A stretch of 64,000 bases of DNA, taken from JAFAGX01 sp035624215 (GTDB lineage: Bacteria; Acidobacteriota; Terriglobia; Terriglobales; Acidobacteriaceae). A program made the translations under genes and the position numbers. The notes under the pieces were generated by a model. That model worked only from the letters and a program-made list of their open reading frames with translations. It did not search any database and was not told where the DNA came from. The DNA lies in the NCBI GenBank assembly GCA_035624215.1, contig DASPRY010000120.1, forward strand, positions 10,060-74,059. Direction: 5' to 3'. Positions 18,851 through 28,663 of this stretch are shown here, piece by piece (position 1 is the stretch's first letter; each line of letters begins with the position of its first letter).

Positions 18851-20914
18851 ATGATGCCTAGGATTCGTCACGTTGCCGCTGTCGTTGCAGCGCTCTTTCT
18901 TATCACAGTCGCGGTTGCCCAAGAGATGCCCAAAGATCAGCCGCCGCTGTGGAGTACAAAGCCCGACGTGGCGGCATTCGAGAAGATGGAGGATGCACGG
19001 CTGGCGGCGGCTCAGGGTGCCGTCGATCAGATCGTTGCCGTGAAAGGGTCGCGGACGATCGAGAATACACTGGCACCCTTCGACGAAGCGGTTCGGCAGC
19101 TCAATGCGGCGATTAATTTTTCTACATTGATGCAGCAGGTCCATCCAGACGCGAACTTCCGCGACCATGCGACCACAATGACGACCAAGGTGAGCAGCGC
19201 GCAGACGGCGCTGTCGCTTAATCAGGATGTGTATCACGCGCTGGCGAGTTTGGATGCGTCAAAGGCCGATCCGGCGACTGCTTACTACCTGAAACGGCAA
19301 CTGCTGGAGTTTCGTCTAGCCGGCGTGGACAAAGACGATGCGACGCGGGCGAAGTTGAAAAAACTTCAGGACCAACTGACAGACGCGCAATCGATGTTCG
19401 ACCGCAATATTTCAGATGACGTGAAAACCGTGGAAGTGACCGCCTCCGAACTGGATGGCATGCCGCAGGATTATATCGACAATCACAAGCCAGGTGCCGA
19501 CGGCAAAATCCGCATCACGACGAACTATCCGGATTTGTTCCCGGCATTGGATTTCGCGAAGAGCGATGCGCTGCGGCGCAGCCTGTGGGAAGCATGGACG
19601 AGCCGAGCGTACCCCAAGAGTCGCGAAGTGGTGATGAATATGATGCAGACACGCTACGAGATTGCAAGGCTGCTGGGCTACGCTTCCTGGGCGGATTACA
19701 ACGCGGCTGACAAGATGATGGAGAACGGGGCCAACATTGCGAAGTTCATCAACCAGCTCGACGCGGCCACCCGTCCGGTCGCACAACGCGAATTTGCAAT
19801 GCTGCTGGTGGAGAAACAGAAGACCGATCCCGGCGCCAAAGAAATTAAGGGTTATGAATCCTTTCGCTTGAACGAGCTCGTGCGGCGCTCGCAATATAAC
19901 TTCGACTCGCAAAGTGTTCGTCCTTACTTGCCTTATGCCCAGGTGAAAAAAGGCATCATGGACACGGCTGCGACGCTATTCCACGTCAACTTTCGCCAGG
20001 AAACAAATGTGGCCGCGTGGGACCCTACGGTCGAAACCTGGGACGTGATTGAGGATGGGAAGGCTATCGGCCGGTTCTATCTCGATATGCATCCCCGGCC
20101 GGGGAAGTACAGCCATGACCAGATGTCGCCGGTACTGGATGGAATTCGCGGCAAACAGCTTCCGGAAGCCATTCTGGTTTGCAACTTCCCCCAGCCTACG
20201 GCAACCGATCCCGGCTTGATGAATTATGGCGATGCGGTCGCGTTCTTTCACGAGTTTGGCCACCTGATGCACCACATTCTGGGCGGACAGCAAGAATGGG
20301 CGGGAATCAGCGGCATCAGCATGGAAGCCGATTTCGTCGAAGCGCCTTCGCAGATGCTCGAAGAATGGATGCGCAGCCCGCAGGTGCTGGCTTCATTCGC
20401 GCATCATTACAAGACGAGTGAGCCGATTCCCGCTGATCTGGTCGCGCGGATGAACAGAGCTTCCGCGTTTGGGGCGGGCAATTCGGTCGAATTGCAGAAC
20501 GCCTTATCTGCAATTTCTTATGACATTTATAAGGAGGACCCAAAGAAAGTTGATTTGGACGCGATAACCTTTGGCGATCTGCGGGACTATACCTTGTTCG
20601 TTCCGATTGCCTCGGACGCGCATTTTTACGCAAACTTCAACCACCTGGCGGGCTACTCCTCGGCTTACTACACCTATATGTGGGACAAAGTCATTGCCGA
20701 GGATTTCTTTCAGCAGTTCGATCAGAAGAATCTGCTGGCCGGGGATGCGCCGATGCGCTATCGGCGAACAGTGCTGGAGCCGGGTGGATCAACGTCGGCC
20801 AATGATCTGGTGAAAAATTTTCTGGGACGCCCGCAAAATATGACCGCCTTCGAACACTGGATGATGCGGGAGTTTGCCCCGGCACCGGAAGCCAAGACTG
20901 CGACCGGTCAGTGA
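18851..20914 (+). CDS. M3 family zinc oligopeptidase (peptidyl-dipeptidase Dcp/OpdA-like), exported
   Basis: A 687-residue thimet-oligopeptidase-family enzyme. It has a signal peptide (HVAAVVAALFLITVAVAQ) and the zinc motif HEFGHLMH at about residue 467, with the downstream glutamate in EADFVEAPSQMLEEW. The C-terminal region YYTYMWDKVIAEDFFQQF is typical of M3 peptidyl-dipeptidases. It should hydrolyse short peptides in the periplasm. The start ATG at 18851 has CGGAGG six bases upstream; a second ATG follows directly and may be used. The 268-bp upstream gap to the divergent kinase contains repeat-like sequence (18580-18640) and no gene. Confidence 0.9.
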   Translation: MMPRIRHVAAVVAALFLITVAVAQEMPKDQPPLWSTKPDVAAFEKMEDARLAAAQGAVDQIVAVKGSRTIENTLAPFDEAVRQLNAAINFSTLMQQVHPDANFRDHATTMTTKVSSAQTALSLNQDVYHALASLDASKADPATAYYLKRQLLEFRLAGVDKDDATRAKLKKLQDQLTDAQSMFDRNISDDVKTVEVTASELDGMPQDYIDNHKPGADGKIRITTNYPDLFPALDFAKSDALRRSLWEAWTSRAYPKSREVVMNMMQTRYEIARLLGYASWADYNAADKMMENGANIAKFINQLDAATRPVAQREFAMLLVEKQKTDPGAKEIKGYESFRLNELVRRSQYNFDSQSVRPYLPYAQVKKGIMDTAATLFHVNFRQETNVAAWDPTVETWDVIEDGKAIGRFYLDMHPRPGKYSHDQMSPVLDGIRGKQLPEAILVCNFPQPTATDPGLMNYGDAVAFFHEFGHLMHHILGGQQEWAGISGISMEADFVEAPSQMLEEWMRSPQVLASFAHHYKTSEPIPADLVARMNRASAFGAGNSVELQNALSAISYDIYKEDPKKVDLDAITFGDLRDYTLFVPIASDAHFYANFNHLAGYSSAYYTYMWDKVIAEDFFQQFDQKNLLAGDAPMRYRRTVLEPGGSTSANDLVKNFLGRPQNMTAFEHWMMREFAPAPEAKTATGQ

Positions 20915-20919
20915 ACGGT

Positions 20920-20933
20920 GGGGCTGAAACCCC
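20920..20933. terminator. small hairpin between convergent genes
   Basis: GGGG-CTGAAA-CCCC directly followed by TT, filling most of the 19-bp gap between the convergent M3 peptidase and korB genes. Confidence 0.4.
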
Positions 20934-21980
20934 TTAACGAAGGTCTTGCATCACCTCTTCGAGCACTTCCCTGCCCGGGCGCACAACGGACTCAGGCAAA
21001 GTGGCCAGCCGATCGTCGACCACATTGAGCACGTCCATAAAAGTTGGGGCGGTCGGATTGACGTAGAACACGCCGGTGAGAACCTCGCCTTTGTCGCGCG
21101 CCTCGTGCAGACGAGTGATTGCACGGACCCGATCAGTGGGATCGTAATCCTCCTCGATCTTGTGTAACTGCAGACGGGACCCGTCGTGCATCGTGACCTG
21201 CACGGTGGCGCCGGGGTCGTAGTCAACATCGATTTCTTCGAAAGCGGGGATGAAATTGATGTCCTGGATTGGCTCCTCGTGGTCTTTCATGTATTTGTAA
21301 GACTTCGTCGAACCTTCGTGATCGTTGAAAGTCACGCAAGGGGAAACTACGTCGAGCATGGACGTACCGCGATGCGAGATAGCCGCTTTCAACATGCTCA
21401 AGAGTTGTTTCTTGTCTCCGGAAAAGGAGCGACCAACGAAGGTAGCGCCCAGTTCAATGGCCATGGCGCAAGTGTCGATGGGAGGGAGTTCATTGATGAC
21501 GCCGGTCTTGAGCTTGGAGCCGAGATCGGCTGTCGCCGAGAACTGACCTTTGGTCAGGCCGTAAACGCCGTTGTCCTCAATGATGTAAATGACCGGCAGA
21601 TTGCGGCGCATGAGGTGAACAAACTGACCGATGCCGATCGATGCGGTGTCGCCGTCGCCGCTCACTCCGAGGGCGACCAGCTTGTGATTGGCCAAAATCG
21701 CGCCCGTCGTGACAGACGGCATGCGGCCGTGGACCGCGTTGAAGCTGTGGGAGCGGCTCATGAAATAGGCCGGAGTTTTCGAGGAGCAGCCAATGCCGCT
21801 GGGCTTGATGACGCGCTCTGGCGGAACGCCCATTTCGTACATGGCGTCGATGATGCGTTCAGAGATCGCGTTATGTCCGCAGCCCGCGCAGAGGGTAGTT
21901 TTGCTGCCGCGATAATCGAGCACGGTCAGGCCAATGCGATTGGTCTTGGGCGGCGGCGTAGTGGTGGGTGTGGTTGCCAT
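20934..21980 (-). CDS. korB: 2-oxoacid:ferredoxin oxidoreductase, beta subunit
   Basis: A 348-residue thiamine-diphosphate subunit. CAGCGHNAI near the N-terminus, PSGIGCSSKTPAYF, the TPP/Mg motif GDGDTASIGIGQ and EDNGVYGLTKGQFSAT are all characteristic. With KorA it oxidatively decarboxylates a 2-oxoacid, most likely 2-oxoglutarate, to the acyl-CoA and reduced ferredoxin in the cytoplasm. The start overlaps the korA stop by one base (TAATG), indicating translational coupling. No separate ferredoxin-like subunit is seen. The C-terminal 100 residues carry the extension typical of the 2-oxoglutarate type, so pyruvate is less likely. Confidence 0.9.
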   Translation of the reverse strand: MATTPTTTPPPKTNRIGLTVLDYRGSKTTLCAGCGHNAISERIIDAMYEMGVPPERVIKPSGIGCSSKTPAYFMSRSHSFNAVHGRMPSVTTGAILANHKLVALGVSGDGDTASIGIGQFVHLMRRNLPVIYIIEDNGVYGLTKGQFSATADLGSKLKTGVINELPPIDTCAMAIELGATFVGRSFSGDKKQLLSMLKAAISHRGTSMLDVVSPCVTFNDHEGSTKSYKYMKDHEEPIQDINFIPAFEEIDVDYDPGATVQVTMHDGSRLQLHKIEEDYDPTDRVRAITRLHEARDKGEVLTGVFYVNPTAPTFMDVLNVVDDRLATLPESVVRPGREVLEEVMQDLR

Positions 21981-23818
21981 TACTTTCCCTCCATGCTGGT
22001 AAGTTCGTCGGTGACCGAACGGGCGTCCAGCGGCAAGCCGTGGATGTGGGCGATGCTGCGCAGGCGGGTTATCAACTCCGGCGTAATGTCGAGTTTAAGC
22101 AAACTCAGCATCTGTGCGTCGCGGTTCTGTTCGACCACGTAAATGCGCTCGTGGTTCTCGATGAAATCGTGGACTTCGCGGGTAAAGGGATAAGCGCGGA
22201 TGCGAAGGTAGTCGGTTTCAATGCCGTACTCGTCGCGGAGTTGATCGCGGGACTCGATGATTCCCCAATGTGAAGTGCCATAAGCGATGATCCCGATTTT
22301 TGTCTTACCGGTGTTGACGACCTCGGGGCGCGGCACAAAGGAACGGGCAGTTTCAAATTTCTTGTTGACGCGCTCCATGTTGCGTTCGTAGTCGTCGGGG
22401 CGCTCGCTATAGCGGCCATGCTCATTGTGTCCACTGCCGCGGACGAAATAGGCAGCGGCAGGATGATCGGTGCCGGGCAGAGTGCGGTAGCCAATGCCAT
22501 CGCCGTCAACATCTTTGTAGCGGTCAAATCCGCCGAGCCGGTCGAGATCTTCTTTGGTGAGAACTTTGCCGCGCTTAATCGGGGCAGTCGGATACTCGAA
22601 CGGATCCGACATCCAGTTATTCATGCCGAGGTCGAGATCGGACATCACGAAGACCAAGGTCTGGAAATGCTCGGCCAGATTGAAGGCGTCCTGGGCCATG
22701 CTGAAACATTCGGCAACCGAGCTGGGGAACAACATGATGTGCTTGGTATCGCCGTGCGATAGGAATGCAGTCGAAAGGATGTCGCCCTGCGAAGTTCGCG
22801 TGGGCAAGCCGGTGGAGGGCCCGACGCGCTGGATGTCCCAAACCACTCCGGGCACTTCGGCGTAATAAGAAAGACCAGCGAATTCGGCCATCAAGGAAAT
22901 GCCGGGTCCGGCGGTGGCGGTCATGGCGCGCGCACCCGCCCAACCCGCGCCCAGCACCATGCCGATCGCGGCCAGCTCGTCTTCGGCTTGAACGATGGCG
23001 AAGGTGGCTTTGCCATCCTTCGTGAGGCGGTACTCCTTCATGTAATCGATCAGGGTTTCGACCAGCGAAGAAGATGGCGTAATCGGGTACCAGGTAACCA
23101 CCGTGACCCCGGCGAACATGCAACCAAGAGCAGCGGCGGAGTTGCCGTCAATAATGATTTTGCCCCTGGTTTTGTCCATGCGCTGGATGAAGTACGGATC
23201 CTGCTTGGTGAGATTGGCGGTGGCGTAATCGAAGCCGGCCTTTGCCGCAGCGAAGTTCAGGTTCGCGGCCTTCACCTTGGTGGCAAATTGCTTGCGGATG
23301 GCTTTCTCGACTTCGGCCATATCGACTTCGAGCAGGCGGGCCATAACGCCCACGTAGAGCATGTTTTTGACCAGCTTGCGCAGCTTGGCTTCGGGGCAAA
23401 CCGGGGCGACGAGCTTATCGAACGGGGCGGAATAAAAAGTCACATCGGAGCGGAGCTTGCTCAGGTTGAGAGGTTCATCGTACAAGACGGCCGCGCCCGG
23501 GGAGAGCCCCATTACGTCTTCCTGGGCGGTCTCCAGGTTCATGGCGACTAGAAAATCGATCTCTTTTTTGCGCGCGACATATCCGTCTTTGTTGGCGCGG
23601 ATGGTGTACCAAGTGGGCAGACCGGCGATATTGGAGGGAAACAGATTCTTGCCGGAAACCGGCACACCCATCTGAAAAATGCTGCGGAGCAATACACTGT
23701 TGGAACTTTGCGAACCGGAACCATTCACCGTCGCCACTTGAATGCTGAGATTGTTGACGACGCGCTTTCGCTCCCATTGCCGCGAAGCTTCCTGGAGCGC
23801 TACATCAGTTGTGGCCAT
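21980..23818 (-). CDS. korA: 2-oxoacid:ferredoxin oxidoreductase, fused gamma-alpha subunit
   Basis: A 612-residue fusion. Residues 20-200 are the gamma domain (GSQSSNSVLLRSIFQMGVPV, FPSNIAGLPTWYTIRANKDG). From about 220 the alpha (pyrimidine-binding) domain follows with DGNSAAALGCMFAGVTVVTW, YPITPSSSLVE, TATAGPGISLMAEFAGLSYY and GPSTGLPTRTSQGD. The fused order is the usual one for KorA-type enzymes of this group. It is the catalytic partner of the coupled korB. Upstream lies accA with a 145-bp gap that I cannot assign beyond a probable promoter. Confidence 0.9.
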   Translation of the reverse strand: MATTDVALQEASRQWERKRVVNNLSIQVATVNGSGSQSSNSVLLRSIFQMGVPVSGKNLFPSNIAGLPTWYTIRANKDGYVARKKEIDFLVAMNLETAQEDVMGLSPGAAVLYDEPLNLSKLRSDVTFYSAPFDKLVAPVCPEAKLRKLVKNMLYVGVMARLLEVDMAEVEKAIRKQFATKVKAANLNFAAAKAGFDYATANLTKQDPYFIQRMDKTRGKIIIDGNSAAALGCMFAGVTVVTWYPITPSSSLVETLIDYMKEYRLTKDGKATFAIVQAEDELAAIGMVLGAGWAGARAMTATAGPGISLMAEFAGLSYYAEVPGVVWDIQRVGPSTGLPTRTSQGDILSTAFLSHGDTKHIMLFPSSVAECFSMAQDAFNLAEHFQTLVFVMSDLDLGMNNWMSDPFEYPTAPIKRGKVLTKEDLDRLGGFDRYKDVDGDGIGYRTLPGTDHPAAAYFVRGSGHNEHGRYSERPDDYERNMERVNKKFETARSFVPRPEVVNTGKTKIGIIAYGTSHWGIIESRDQLRDEYGIETDYLRIRAYPFTREVHDFIENHERIYVVEQNRDAQMLSLLKLDITPELITRLRSIAHIHGLPLDARSVTDELTSMEGK

Positions 23819-23963
23819 TCCTTCTTCCTTCCTTTAATTAGGAGCAGATTTCGCCCTGCCCGGGTCCAAGTGGAGTGTCAAAGCGTATTTACGATTATAC
23901 GGCACGGGAAGTGGAGCGCACAGGCGCGGAGGGAGGGTTAAAGCGGCTTGCGTACCTGATTTC

Positions 23964-25073
23964 TCACCCCTCCACGCGAAAGAACTGCGCCATGTGGCGG
24001 AACTTATTATATCGTGAGGCGACCAATTCTTGAATGGGCAGCTTTTGGACTTCCGCCAGATGTTTGTGCAGAGCCGCATCAAGCAATTTGGCCGATGCAT
24101 CGTAATCGTTATGGGCGCCACCTTCGGGTTCTGAAACGATGTCATCGATGCAGCCCAATTCGCTGAGATCGCGAGCCGTGATGTGGAGGGCCTGGGCGGC
24201 TAGTTCCTTCTTAGCGGCATCGCGCCACATGATGGAAGCGCAGCCCTCGGGGGAAATCACCGAGTAGATCGCATTTTCCAGCATGAGCACACGGTCGGCG
24301 ACGGCAATGGCGAGAGCGCCGCCGCTGCCGCCTTCGCCGGTGATGGCCGTAATGATGGGAACGCGCAGACGTGCCATTTCGCGGAGATTGCGGGCAATCG
24401 CTTCGGCCTGGCCGCGTTCCTCCGCCCCCAGCCCCGGATTGGCTCCAGTGACATCGACCAGGGTGATAATGGGACGGGAGAATTTTTCGGCAACTTTCAT
24501 GACACGCAGGGCCTTGCGATAGCCCTCGGGGTTGGGCAAGCCAAAATTGCGATACATGCGCTGCTTGGTGTCGCGGCCTTTTTCCGTGCCCACCAACATG
24601 ACTTCCTGATCGTGGAAGCGAGCCATGCCGCAGATCATGGCGGTGTCATCGCCGAAACCGCGATCCCCGTGAACCTCGCTGAAGTCCGTAAAAACCCGCT
24701 CGATATAGTCAACCGTGTGGGGGCGTTGCGGATGGCGGGCGAGCTCGGTCTTCTGCCAGGCATCAAATTTGGCAGCGATTTCCGTGCGCAGCCCATGAAT
24801 GCGGCTGTGCAGCTGTTGAATCTGCTGGCGCGTGTCTTCGTTTTGCCCGGGGAGGGACTCCAGCTTGGCGAGCTGCTCTTCGATCTTCTCCAGCTCCTGC
24901 CTGGATTTGAGTTGCGACTCCATTTTTCTGACGTCCCCGTTGCGGGAGGCCCATCGGTCCTCGACCATGGTCAAGAGGAGTTCGGCGCCCTTTAGAGCTA
25001 ATTCGGCATCGCTGGCTGCGGGAGCGGTGGCCGCGGATTTTTTTGCGCCGGTTGCCCTTTGGCTAGGTGTCAT
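23964..25073 (-). CDS. accA: acetyl-CoA carboxylase carboxyltransferase subunit alpha
   Basis: A 369-residue subunit that with AccD transfers CO2 from carboxybiotin to acetyl-CoA, the first step of fatty-acid synthesis. The conserved helical N-region (LKSRQELEKIEEQLAKLESL) and TVDYIERVFTDFSEVHGDR are present. The crotonase-like core has ITLVDVTGANPGLGAEERGQ, ITGEGGSGGALAIAVADRVL and YSVISPEGCASIMW. There are about 50 more N-terminal residues than in E. coli, Ala/Lys-rich. It begins 11 nt after dnaE, so the two form an operon, the same pairing as in Proteobacteria. Confidence 0.95.
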   Translation of the reverse strand: MTPSQRATGAKKSAATAPAASDAELALKGAELLLTMVEDRWASRNGDVRKMESQLKSRQELEKIEEQLAKLESLPGQNEDTRQQIQQLHSRIHGLRTEIAAKFDAWQKTELARHPQRPHTVDYIERVFTDFSEVHGDRGFGDDTAMICGMARFHDQEVMLVGTEKGRDTKQRMYRNFGLPNPEGYRKALRVMKVAEKFSRPIITLVDVTGANPGLGAEERGQAEAIARNLREMARLRVPIITAITGEGGSGGALAIAVADRVLMLENAIYSVISPEGCASIMWRDAAKKELAAQALHITARDLSELGCIDDIVSEPEGGAHNDYDASAKLLDAALHKHLAEVQKLPIQELVASRYNKFRHMAQFFRVEG

Positions 25074-25084
25074 GCGCCGTGTTC

Positions 25085-28000
25085 TCAGTCAACGATACGA
25101 ACCGCGCCGCGTCCGCAAAGCTCCTCGACGCGAGCCATAAAGCTGCGGTCTGGTTGGACATTATAGCCTTCCGCCTCCATCACCACCATGAAATCGCCCT
25201 GGCGCTCAACATCAAACAGGACCTTCGCCTCACCTGGACTCTGAGTAAACAGCTCATGCAAATGGTCGATGGTGGAGTCATTCGCCAATTCGGCGGGAAT
25301 GCGAATGCGCAAGGCGCGAGGCAGCGGGACCTGCGCGTCCTCGAGGGCAATGATGTCGTTCACGGTGAGCTTGGGATTCACGCCTTCTTCGACGCGCAAG
25401 CCGGCGCGCACCAGAACCGGAACTTCGAGTTTCACTTTGTCCTGCAGCTTGCGAAAGGCTTCGGGGAAAACGATCATCTCCACCGAACCTTCCATGTCTT
25501 CCAGCGCGCCCTGAGCGTAAAAATCTCCCTTCTTGGATTTCAGCACGCGCAGGTTGGTAATGATGCCCGCAGTGGTAATGCTTTCATCTTTACCGGTGGA
25601 GGATTTGACCGCGGCGATGCCGGTGGTGGTCAGGGCCTGAAACTCGCGCAGCTTGTCCTGGTATTTTTCGAGCGGATGCCCGGTGATAAAAAATCCCAGA
25701 ATCTCCTTTTCGGCAGCCAGGCGCGTATGCTCGTCCCAATCGGGAGCTTCCGGGAGCTTGTCATTGTCGGTGTGGGATTCTTCCTGCTGGAATACTCCGA
25801 ACAGGCCGTGCTGGCCAGATTCGGCGTCGCGCTGAGTTTTGAGGGCGCGTTCGATAGCTTTGTCTAGCACCGCCATCAACTGGGCGCGCCGGCCGAGGGA
25901 ATCCATGGCTCCGCTCTTGACCAGGGATTCCAGCACACGCTTGTTCAGCAGGCGCAAATCGACTTTCTCGCAAAACTCGTAAATGGATTTGTAACGACCC
26001 GGTTCTTTGCGGCCGGCGATAATGGATTCGATGGCGTTGTGGCCCACGTTCTTCACGGCGGCCAGACCGAAGCGGATGGCGTTGCCATGAGGGGTGAAGT
26101 TGGCATCGCTCACGTTGATGTCGGGGGGCTCGACGGCGATTCCCATCTCGCGACATTCGTTGATGTACTTCACCACGTCGTCAGTATTGCCGGTGACGGA
26201 AGTTAACAGTGCGGCCATGAACTCGACGGGGTAATGAGTCTTCAGATAGGCGGTGTGATAAGCCAGCAGGGCATAAGCCGCAGAGTGCGCCTTGGGAAAA
26301 CCGTATTCGGCAAATTTCGCCAGCAGATCAAATATCTTTTCGATCTTTTTGGGAGGATAGCCGCGCTGTACCGCGCCTTCGACGAAGCGTTCGCGCTGCT
26401 TGGCCATTTCCTCCGGCTTCTTCTTTCCCATGGCGCGCCTGAGCAAATCGGCCTCGCCCAAGGTGTAGCCGGCCAGGCGGTGGGCGATCTGCATTACGTG
26501 TTCCTGGTACACGATGACACCAAAAGTCTCCTGCAGGATGCTTTCCAGCTCCGGCAACTCATATTCAATTTTCTTACGGCCGTGTTTGCGCTCGATGAAA
26601 TAGTCAATCATGCCGCCCTGAATCGGACCGGGCCGGTAGAGCGCGTTCAGAGCGGTGAGATCTTCCACAGTGTTCGGCTGATAGCGGCGCAGGACGTCGC
26701 GCATGCCGTGGGATTCAAACTGGAATACGCCCGAAGTCAGGCCGCTGTGGAAGACGCGTTTATAAGTTTCCTCGTCATTGAGCGGAATATCGTCCAGGGC
26801 AATCCGGCAGCCCCGGGTCTGAGCGATCAGTTTGAGCGTGTCATCGAGAATGGTGAGGGTAGTGAGCCCGAGGAAATCCATTTTCAAAAGGCCCATCTTC
26901 TCGATGGCAACCATGTCAAAGGCGGTGACAATTTCGTCGTTCTTGGTTTTGTGGAGGGGGACGAGTTCGATCAGCGGCCGGGGAGAAATCACCACTCCCG
27001 CCGCGTGTACCCCCGCGTTCCGTACCAGACCCTCAAGCTTTCTGGCGGTATCAATCAATTCACGAATCTGCGGTTCGCTCTCGTAGGCCTGCCGTAACGC
27101 GAAAGAATCTTTGACCGCCTGATCGAGCGTGATGTTGAGCTGGGTGGGCACCATTTTGGCGATGCGGTCTACATCGCTGTATGGCATGTCCATCGTCCTG
27201 CCGACGTCCTTGATGGCAGCTTTGGCCGCCATGGTGCCGAAGGTAATAATCTGCGCAACGTTGTCGCGGCCGTACTTCCGTGTAACGTACTCGATCACTT
27301 CACTGCGCCGGTTCATGCAAAAGTCCATATCGATGTCCGGCATGGAAATGCGCTCTGGATTCAGAAAGCGCTCAAAGAACAACTCATACTGCAGCGGATC
27401 CAAATCGGTGATCCCCATCGAATACGAAACCAGCGAACCGGCGGCTGATCCGCGTCCCGGCCCCACGGGAATATTGTTTTCCCTGGCATAACGGACAAAG
27501 TCCCAAACAATCAGGAAATATCCGGAGAACTTCATCTGCTGAATGATGGAGATTTCCCGTGTCAGGCGCTGTTCGTATTCGACAAGGCTATGCTTCAGCT
27601 TGCCTGCGGCTGCCCTCGACTGCAATTGTTCCAGACGGCGTGCGAAGCCGCTGCGCGTGACATGCTCGAAGTAGCTGTCGAGTGTGTAGCCCTGCGGCAC
27701 GTCAAAGTGCGGGAACGGATCGGTCACCTTTTCCAATCGCACGCTGCAGCGCTCGGCAACGGCCAGCGTGCGCGAGAGCACGTCCGGGGCATCCTTGAAG
27801 ACGCGGTACATCTCGTCGTGGCTTTTGACATAGAAACCGGTTCCCTGAAACTTCATGCGATTAACGTCCTGGATGGACTTGCCGGTCTGAATGCAGACCA
27901 TCACGTCCTGCGCATGGGCGTCTTCTTCGCAGAGATAGTGGCTGTCATTAGTGGCTACCAGCGGAAGCGCGAGCTCTTTTTCCAGCCGGAGCAGGTGGGG

Positions 28001-28567
28001 ATGAATGCGGCGCTCCATCTCCAGGCCTTGGTCCTGAATCTCGAGAAAGAAATTGTTCTTTCCGAAAATGTCGCCATAGGAAGCGGCTACGCTGCGGGCA
28101 ACTTCATATTTTCCTTCCATCAGCAATTCGGCGACTTCGCCTTTGAGGCAACCGGAAAGGCCAATCAGTCCCTTGGCATGCTCGGCCAGAAATTTCTTGC
28201 TGACTCTAGGCTTGTAATAGAAGCCGTGCAGCGAGGCTTCGGAGGTGATCTTTACCAGGTTGCGGTAACCCTCTTCGTTCTCTGCCAAAACCAGCAGATG
28301 GTTGTAGCTGTCACCTTCGGGCGGAGTGCGCTCCATGTTGTGATCTTCTTTCTTGCAGATGTAAAGTTCGCAGCCAATGATGGGCTTCACGCCGGCTTTG
28401 TGAGCGGCATTGACGAACTCCACTGCCCCAAAAATGTTGCCGTGATCCGTCATTGCCACGGCGGGCATGCCAAGCTCTTTTACCCTGTGGACCAGCTTGT
28501 CTATCCCACAAGCGCCGTCGAGCATGGAGTAATCGGTGTGAAGGTGGAGGTGGACGAATTGGGACAT
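25085..28567 (-). CDS. dnaE: DNA polymerase III subunit alpha
   Basis: The replicative polymerase, 1160 residues, the same length as in E. coli. Order: PHP domain from FVHLHLHTDYSMLDGACG with CELYICKKEDHN; polymerase palm with GPGRGSAAGSLVSYSMGIT and the catalytic PDIDMDFCMNRRSEVIEYV; then GVHAAGVVISPRPLIELVPL, KMDFLGLTTLTILDD and the fingers region EHVMQIAHRLAGYTLGEADL; C-terminal HhH, OB-fold (TTAGIITNLRVLKSKKGDFY) and tau-binding region. No intein or frameshift is seen. The ATG at 28567 is chosen because it begins the conserved MSQFVHLHLHTDYS; an ATG two codons upstream is possible. Confidence 0.97.
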   Translation of the reverse strand: MSQFVHLHLHTDYSMLDGACGIDKLVHRVKELGMPAVAMTDHGNIFGAVEFVNAAHKAGVKPIIGCELYICKKEDHNMERTPPEGDSYNHLLVLAENEEGYRNLVKITSEASLHGFYYKPRVSKKFLAEHAKGLIGLSGCLKGEVAELLMEGKYEVARSVAASYGDIFGKNNFFLEIQDQGLEMERRIHPHLLRLEKELALPLVATNDSHYLCEEDAHAQDVMVCIQTGKSIQDVNRMKFQGTGFYVKSHDEMYRVFKDAPDVLSRTLAVAERCSVRLEKVTDPFPHFDVPQGYTLDSYFEHVTRSGFARRLEQLQSRAAAGKLKHSLVEYEQRLTREISIIQQMKFSGYFLIVWDFVRYARENNIPVGPGRGSAAGSLVSYSMGITDLDPLQYELFFERFLNPERISMPDIDMDFCMNRRSEVIEYVTRKYGRDNVAQIITFGTMAAKAAIKDVGRTMDMPYSDVDRIAKMVPTQLNITLDQAVKDSFALRQAYESEPQIRELIDTARKLEGLVRNAGVHAAGVVISPRPLIELVPLHKTKNDEIVTAFDMVAIEKMGLLKMDFLGLTTLTILDDTLKLIAQTRGCRIALDDIPLNDEETYKRVFHSGLTSGVFQFESHGMRDVLRRYQPNTVEDLTALNALYRPGPIQGGMIDYFIERKHGRKKIEYELPELESILQETFGVIVYQEHVMQIAHRLAGYTLGEADLLRRAMGKKKPEEMAKQRERFVEGAVQRGYPPKKIEKIFDLLAKFAEYGFPKAHSAAYALLAYHTAYLKTHYPVEFMAALLTSVTGNTDDVVKYINECREMGIAVEPPDINVSDANFTPHGNAIRFGLAAVKNVGHNAIESIIAGRKEPGRYKSIYEFCEKVDLRLLNKRVLESLVKSGAMDSLGRRAQLMAVLDKAIERALKTQRDAESGQHGLFGVFQQEESHTDNDKLPEAPDWDEHTRLAAEKEILGFFITGHPLEKYQDKLREFQALTTTGIAAVKSSTGKDESITTAGIITNLRVLKSKKGDFYAQGALEDMEGSVEMIVFPEAFRKLQDKVKLEVPVLVRAGLRVEEGVNPKLTVNDIIALEDAQVPLPRALRIRIPAELANDSTIDHLHELFTQSPGEAKVLFDVERQGDFMVVMEAEGYNVQPDRSFMARVEELCGRGAVRIVD

Positions 28568-28663
28568 TAGCACTCTATGTTGATTTTACGTTGGCGTCAT
28601 TGTAAGCGGAAGTATTAGGACGGATAGGCGAGAATTATCCACAGACTGTGCATCTTCCAGGTA

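Noticed and set aside
25085..28567. Intein or frameshift in dnaE
   Set aside because: The frame is continuous and the length equals the E. coli enzyme.
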